This document shows, piece after piece, positions 59,572 through 64,000 of a stretch of 64,000 nt of DNA. The notes under the pieces are model-generated. The model was not told the DNA's origin. It saw only the letters and a list, made by a program, of their open reading frames with translations, and did no database searches. A program made the translations under genes and the position numbers. Origin of the DNA: Dryococelus australis (lineage: Eukaryota; Arthropoda; Insecta; Phasmatodea; Phasmatidae); the NCBI GenBank assembly GCA_029891345.1, contig CM056993.1, positions 224,883,924 to 224,947,923 of the forward strand. Reading direction: 5' to 3'. Every line of letters begins with the position of its first letter. Position 1 is the stretch's first letter.

Positions 59572-60062
59572 ATGTTTTGCAATGTGCAAGGATTTCAATT
59601 CCTAGAAAAATATATCATTAAAGAATTGGCTATTACTGATATGGAAGAACACACAATGGTAGTTAGCTTCAAATCGCCATTCAACTGGAAATATCTAAGT
59701 CCGAAATACATGAAACAACTAGATGGTTTACAAAACACCAATACAGTTTAACTTTGGAGAGTCGATGTATGGAGTATGAGAATATTGATGATATTTACAT
59801 TTGCAAGAAATACTTAAATAGTTGTGAAATATATGTAGGTGAAGTCGAGCAAAACACATATGAGAAAGCATGTTGAATGGGAAGCGAACAGATATTCAAA
59901 AGGACTACAATTGTCAGTTGTTCAAACAATTATGTAAAACATGTGGATGGAAATCGACAATCTTCTCTGCAGAGGAAAACTCTAAATTAATGCTCAATTG
60001 GTTATTTATGAATTATTGGGGTGAGGAGGAGGAAGAGCAGCCCCAATTAAAAATGTACAGCT
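59572..60062 (+). pseudogene. Unknown Polinton-adjacent gene with conserved-looking N-terminus
   Basis: From an ATG at 59572: VQGFQFLEKYIIKELAITDM, a break, then ENIDDIYICKKYLNSCEIYV in another frame (~59780-59830). 59870-60062 follows, with LCKTCGWKSTIFSAEENSKL and a Glu-rich tail (GEEEEEQ). The start (Ile-Ile-Lys-Glu-Leu-Ala) and the central 'Cys-Glu-Ile-Tyr-Val' strand resemble a gene I recall near Polintons and other insect repeats, function unknown. My recall is uncertain. Confidence 0.35.
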
Positions 60063-60064
60063 AA

Positions 60065-61490
60065 TATTAGAATGGGTGTCACTACCTGTGGCGAGAGAAA
60101 GTATAAAATATAGATGAATCACAAGATTAAATAACTTACAATATAATAATCGCATATCAGCTCACTAGACCTCAACATGTAAACACTATTCATTGGAAGA
60201 ACACTTCAATATTGAAGAGGGAAAGTCTCTCTATCTCTCTCTCTCTGCATGTTAAGATAAGAATTGTAACATCAACACAGCATGTTTCAATGTTTTGAAC
60301 TACCAAGTGTAATTTTGTATAAAATTTATTTGGTTTTATGTAAACCATTATTTCATCAAATGGATCAAATAATGGAATATTATGCTCGTACAAACAGAAA
60401 TCAAAGTGTAAATTAAATATTAGCAAGCTATTTGTACAATGGAGTAAACCATTCAGAACTTGTTTTCGAAAGAAATAATTTTAATATATTTGTGACATTA
60501 CAGCTGTATATATTTTTCTAACCAATAGTATGTAGATTCTTAATGTTTTCAAGCTGACAAACATCCTATACATGCTTGTATAATGATTTGGTATCTATGT
60601 TTGTGAAACACCCTAACTTAGTTGTTAAATGGTGTATGTATTTTTAAAACAGTTTGTCAATAATATATTTTTTTTAAATGAATCAATTTGTACATTTATT
60701 TACCTCTCCCCTTTAAAAACTGTGAAATTAATTTTTTCCCAAGAAAAAAATAATAATATTACCATGGTAAATAAAATGTCTCAGCACTAACGGTGCTGCA
60801 AAAAGGTTTTTTGGTTTTTATCAAGAATAACTATGTTTTAGTAACATGAAAAAGTTTTGTATTAAAAAAGACAGATTTGCTCAATTTTTAAGATGCTTTA
60901 ACATAAATGAATTGCAAAGAATATTTCCAATGAAACATTGTTAGCTGAATAATTTATACTCGATTTTAATTGGTAAACTTACAGTCTTGGCAAACAACTG
61001 AAAACATGTAAAAAACAACCCTATGCTTAGAGTTCAACGCCCCTGTCATTACTACCAATCCTTGTCCAGAGCCTCATAATGCACAGGTTTGACTTTCCAG
61101 TGATACCAATCACAAAACCATAGTCTCAAAGTGTGAAACCTTGAGTTCAATGACCCTCTCTGGAAATACACCAACTTCACAATACCCTGGATACATCTCT
61201 CGCATAGCTTTTCATGAAGTAGGCAGGGTCACAGACCACCCTGCTAGTGCTCTGTCAATGACTTAACTGTTTAGCATTCTAAGGCGAAAACATCTTCCTA
61301 CCTGATTGCAAACTCTCTAGTGCAATAATTACTAGCAAGAATTTTTCTACTTTATTAAATATAAATACCTTCCAGCATTCAATACAGCCTTAGTAATCCT
61401 AAACTTTGTATATGAGGTTTAATGTATTACAATAGAAAACATACAAAATGAAATCAACTAAATGTTACACTTACAGACAACTTTGTTTTA
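60065..61490. other. Intergenic, nothing recognised
   Basis: AT-rich. A higher-GC block at 61020-61320 may be an old dispersed repeat. A (CT)n run lies near 60225-60245. No PolB or other Polinton gene was found. Confidence 0.4.
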
Positions 61491-61523
61491 AACGTACTAT
61501 TCTTTATTAAAGAGGGTTTATTC

Positions 61524-61524
<1 letters not shown>

Positions 61525-61613
<89 letters not shown>
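61525..61613. repeat. (CA)n(TA)n microsatellite
   Basis: A few CA units run into about 40 TA units that lead directly into the palindrome at 61614. Confidence 0.9.
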
Positions 61614-61617
<4 letters not shown>

Positions 61618-61670
61618 CAGTAATCTATAATAATTATTAACACTTTATAAATAGTTTCTACTAAAAAGAT

Positions 61671-61748
<78 letters not shown>

Positions 61749-61805
61749 ATCTTTTTAGTAGAAACTATTTATAAAGTGTTAATAATTATTATAGATTACT
61801 GAAAA
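61614..61805. repeat. Perfect 192 bp palindrome with a TA core
   Basis: The left arm (61614-61709) TTTTCAGTAATCTATAATAA, then TTATTAACACTTTATAAATA, GTTTCTACTAAAAAGATGGG, then TA repeats, is matched base for base by the right arm (61710-61805), centred at 61709.5. I saw no mismatch. No target duplication or coding content is evident. Confidence 0.85.
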
Positions 61806-62695
61806 AACAGTAGACAAGATTTTGTTTATTCAAAGATGGCTACTAATTTAACAGTAGCGAAAGAAAGATCATATACATTAACGGAAGATATTTGTACATG
61901 TTGAGCATTAATATGATTAAGATAAAATGAGAACATATTTTCTTAAATTTGTTTGTAACTAATTATATATTTCTTTAATCCGATAAGGTTTATGGAAACT
62001 AATGATAATTTATGTTAATTTAGGGGTTTACATATATATTGGGGGTGATGTTTCAATATTAGGAAATGTAACAGATCGTAGTTTAAAGAGTAAGGAATTG
62101 AAATCTTTCAAAAATAAAAAAAAGATTAAATAACAAGGATTCCTTTTAGAAAGCCCCACTATTCTTAGAAATACATAGAGGTGAAGTATCATAAAACATG
62201 AAACATTTTTGCTATGGTCATGATAATAACATGTTTATACAAATTATAGTACTTTCTTTCTGTAAGTCCACACCATATAAAAATTATATATTGTGTAAAT
62301 GTTGTATGAGAATGTTGTTATCTAAGTTGTTGTCTAACTCACTTGCTAAGCCTTTTTTATTTATTGATTATTAACCACAATTTATTTAATTATAAATTAA
62401 ATATTTATTGATAATGAACCAGAATTAATTTACTTATTACATAAATAAATTGGTTTCCATTTCTTGAGGGAGGTAAGTTAGTAGAGAGGTTTGTATCAGA
62501 AGTAGTGGTGAGGGGTTGAATATTCTTAAATTCGAGGATGCAGACACAGAAGTGATGTTTGACTTTATGGCTGTAGAGAGGGGATGAGTGCCGCTTCTCA
62601 ACCATTTCAACAAATATAAAATTTCTTATAAATAGGGGTCTAACCTCTACGTCCCAATCCACTGATTCCAGAAATCTTCTAGCGTGGATAAAGTA
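61806..62695. other. AT-rich, nothing recognised
   Basis: The minus-strand frame at 62405-62662 is unsupported. No repeats. Confidence 0.4.
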
Positions 62696-62698
62696 GTA

Positions 62699-63260
62699 AT
62701 GTCGAGTTATTACGAAGATTTGTGGTTAAACATGTCAAGTCAAGATCTTGAGAATGAAATTATTAATTAAAACTTGGTTTTCATTAACAAAGATGTTTCA
62801 TTAGCATTAATAGATTCATTGGAGCATGTGGGAACATCGTCAATATAGGTAAATTCTCAGCTGGCTTGGATGGTACCATCAATGCCTTCAATATCTAGAT
62901 CGCTGCCTATGATGGATATGACACCAGTGCTGCCTCTCATACAAACAACACCGTCACTGCCTCCGATACATACAATGCCAGCGCTGCCTCAGATACTTAC
63001 GACAGTGCTGACTCCAATGTTTCCATCACTGCCTCTAACATCAACTTGGACATCAACACTCATACCGCCTCCACCACCATCATTCATGTCGATGCCACCT
63101 CCATAAACATCAACGTGGATGTCTCATCACTAATGTTGATGCTATCTCAGTCAACATCAAGGTGGATGTCAACACTTGTGTCGACACCACCTCTATCAAC
63201 ACTCATGTTGATGCCACTTCCAGCATCACCAAATCTGTAGACCTAAGTCTTCCAAAGACA
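62699..63260 (+). other. Ser/Thr/Asp-rich repetitive coding-like stretch
   Basis: A short frame begins at 62699 (MSSYYEDLWLNMSSQDLENE) and stops. From about 62840 a biased stretch runs in one frame (AAYDGYDTSAASHTNNTVTA, ASDTYNASAASDTYDS, then SININVDVS-type repeats) and in another as Pro/Leu/Met-rich. Internal repeats of CATCAAC.TGGATGTC and GATGCCACC..CCAT are evident. It could be a degenerate tandem repeat or a decayed fibrous-protein gene. No family recognised. Confidence 0.35.
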
Positions 63261-63589
63261 GGTGAGTGTGATTTGCATTGGCAAGACAAGTGTTGTTGTT
63301 TTAAAACTTTAGATTTAAGGGTTAAGAAAGTTAATATCAGTGTAGAGGCATCTTTATTATTTAATGAATGATCTGAATACCTTTATTTTTTTCCAGTTCT
63401 CCACTTCCATCCTACTTCATACCCTCATTCCCTAGCGTATGCTGGAGTCATATAACATGTCCATCACCTAAGTTCACATGCTTTCCTCCCCCACCTGCAA
63501 CATAATGTCTTTTACTCCCTACTGCCCCTCAGAAGCATCGAAGGATCTCATTAAGCCTTAATTTTAAATGTAAATTGTAGCGAATGCAT

Positions 63590-64000
63590 TAATATTTTCG
63601 GGTGAAGTAATTTTTTGTTTTTTTCAGGATATAGTAATTTTAATGTTTTTATGGTAATTAATTCAGATGTAACATGATGTGAGATGTAATGTTTTCAGGA
63701 TAAAATAATTTCAATGTTTTCATAAAAGTGATTTCAGTCGTAACATGATGTGATATTTAATGATGCGAAATTTAATGTTTTTGGGATAATGATTTTGGAT
63801 GTAACATGATGCAAGATGTAATGTTTTCAGGATAAAGTAATTTTAATGTTTTCAGAATCATGATTTCAGATGTAAAATGATGTGATACGTAATGTTTGTA
63901 GGAAGTGGAATATAGTGTTCAATGTTTTCAGAATAATGAATTGAGACGTAACATTATGTGAGACATAATGTTTTTGGGATAAAATAAATTTAATATTGTC
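63590..64000. repeat. Tandem array, ~80 bp unit, running off the window edge
   Basis: A unit like GATTTCAGATGTAACATGAT, GTGAGATGTAATGTTTTCAG, GATAAAATAATTTTAATGTT recurs about four to five times with length variation. GTAACATGATG anchors lie at about 63669, 63740 and 63799. Confidence 0.8.

Larger units (their letters stand above)
54720..60062. mobile_element. Polinton/Maverick-type element, copy B (degraded, ~5.3 kb recognised)
   Basis: Recognised in order: integrase (-), conserved protein (-), fibre-like (-), ATPase C-terminal part (-), then phospholipase A2 (+), pVI-like (+), protease (+), penton-like (+), capsid C-terminus (+) and one further frame (+). PolB was not found. Gene order and orientation differ from copy A, and sequence identity is low, so this is a different Polinton lineage rather than a duplicate. 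All genes are broken or truncated. Terminal repeats were not found. Confidence 0.82.

Noticed and set aside
60065..64000. Search for a PolB gene belonging to Polinton copy B
   Set aside because: No polymerase or exonuclease motif found on either strand.

Overview
The window is nuclear DNA of an arthropod, most likely a large-genome insect. It is AT-rich, intron-poor in recognisable exons, and full of decayed transposons. There are no bacterial operons, ribosome binding sites, rRNAs, tRNAs or CRISPR arrays. The only host coding sequence I can support is one internal exon of the F-box/leucine-rich-repeat gene FBXL16 (21635-21830, + strand), with good splice sites on both sides. Nearly everything else that can be recognised is mobile DNA.

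1-24 kb: two head-on copies of a Tc1/mariner-type transposase (1.24-2.74 kb); tandem arrays of ~119 bp (4.8-5.7 kb) and ~244 bp (5.8-6.3 kb); a ~706 bp element with ~57 bp terminal inverted repeats and a broken transposase tail (7.31-8.02 kb); a pogo/Tigger-like transposase in pieces on the minus strand (9.4-10.4 kb); SINE-like repeats at 8.7, 11.1, 11.7 and 14.1 kb; and a foldback element made of ~115 bp repeats in opposed orientation (14.37-16.80 kb).

24-30 kb: a giant foldback structure. About 3.6 kb of a ~55 bp satellite runs one way, a ~220 bp spacer follows, then ~1.8 kb of the same satellite runs the other way. The spacer carries one unit of the satellite that builds the 14-16 kb foldback, so the two are related.

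30-44 kb: a nearly complete but dead Polinton/Maverick-type virus-like transposon (copy A). It has SAP-like and PolB segments, a penton-like protein, packaging ATPase, retroviral-type integrase, zinc ribbon, fibre-like coiled-coil protein, adenain-like protease, a pVI-like membrane peptide, a parvovirus-type phospholipase A2 domain, a conserved Polinton protein and the major capsid protein. It also carries two cargo genes typical of large insect DNA viruses rather than of core Polintons: a complete intronless matrix metalloproteinase (signal peptide, cysteine switch, zinc site, hemopexin domain) and a BRO (Bro-N) protein.

44-54 kb: a small foldback MITE, a promoter-like segment followed by a Ser/Thr-rich frame, the 3' end of a non-LTR retrotransposon, a second foldback relative (47.85-48.62 kb), and long featureless AT-rich DNA.

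54.7-60.1 kb: a second, shorter Polinton (copy B) with its own integrase, conserved protein, fibre, ATPase (P-loop half missing), phospholipase A2, pVI-like protein, protease, penton-like protein and capsid C-terminus, in a different gene order. No polymerase was found for it. The window ends with a perfect 192 bp palindrome (61614-61805), a Ser/Thr/Asp-rich repetitive stretch, and an ~80 bp tandem array running off the edge.

Both Polintons are broken by stops and frameshifts, so no intact virus-like protein set is encoded here. All family assignments come from motif reading by eye, without database searches.
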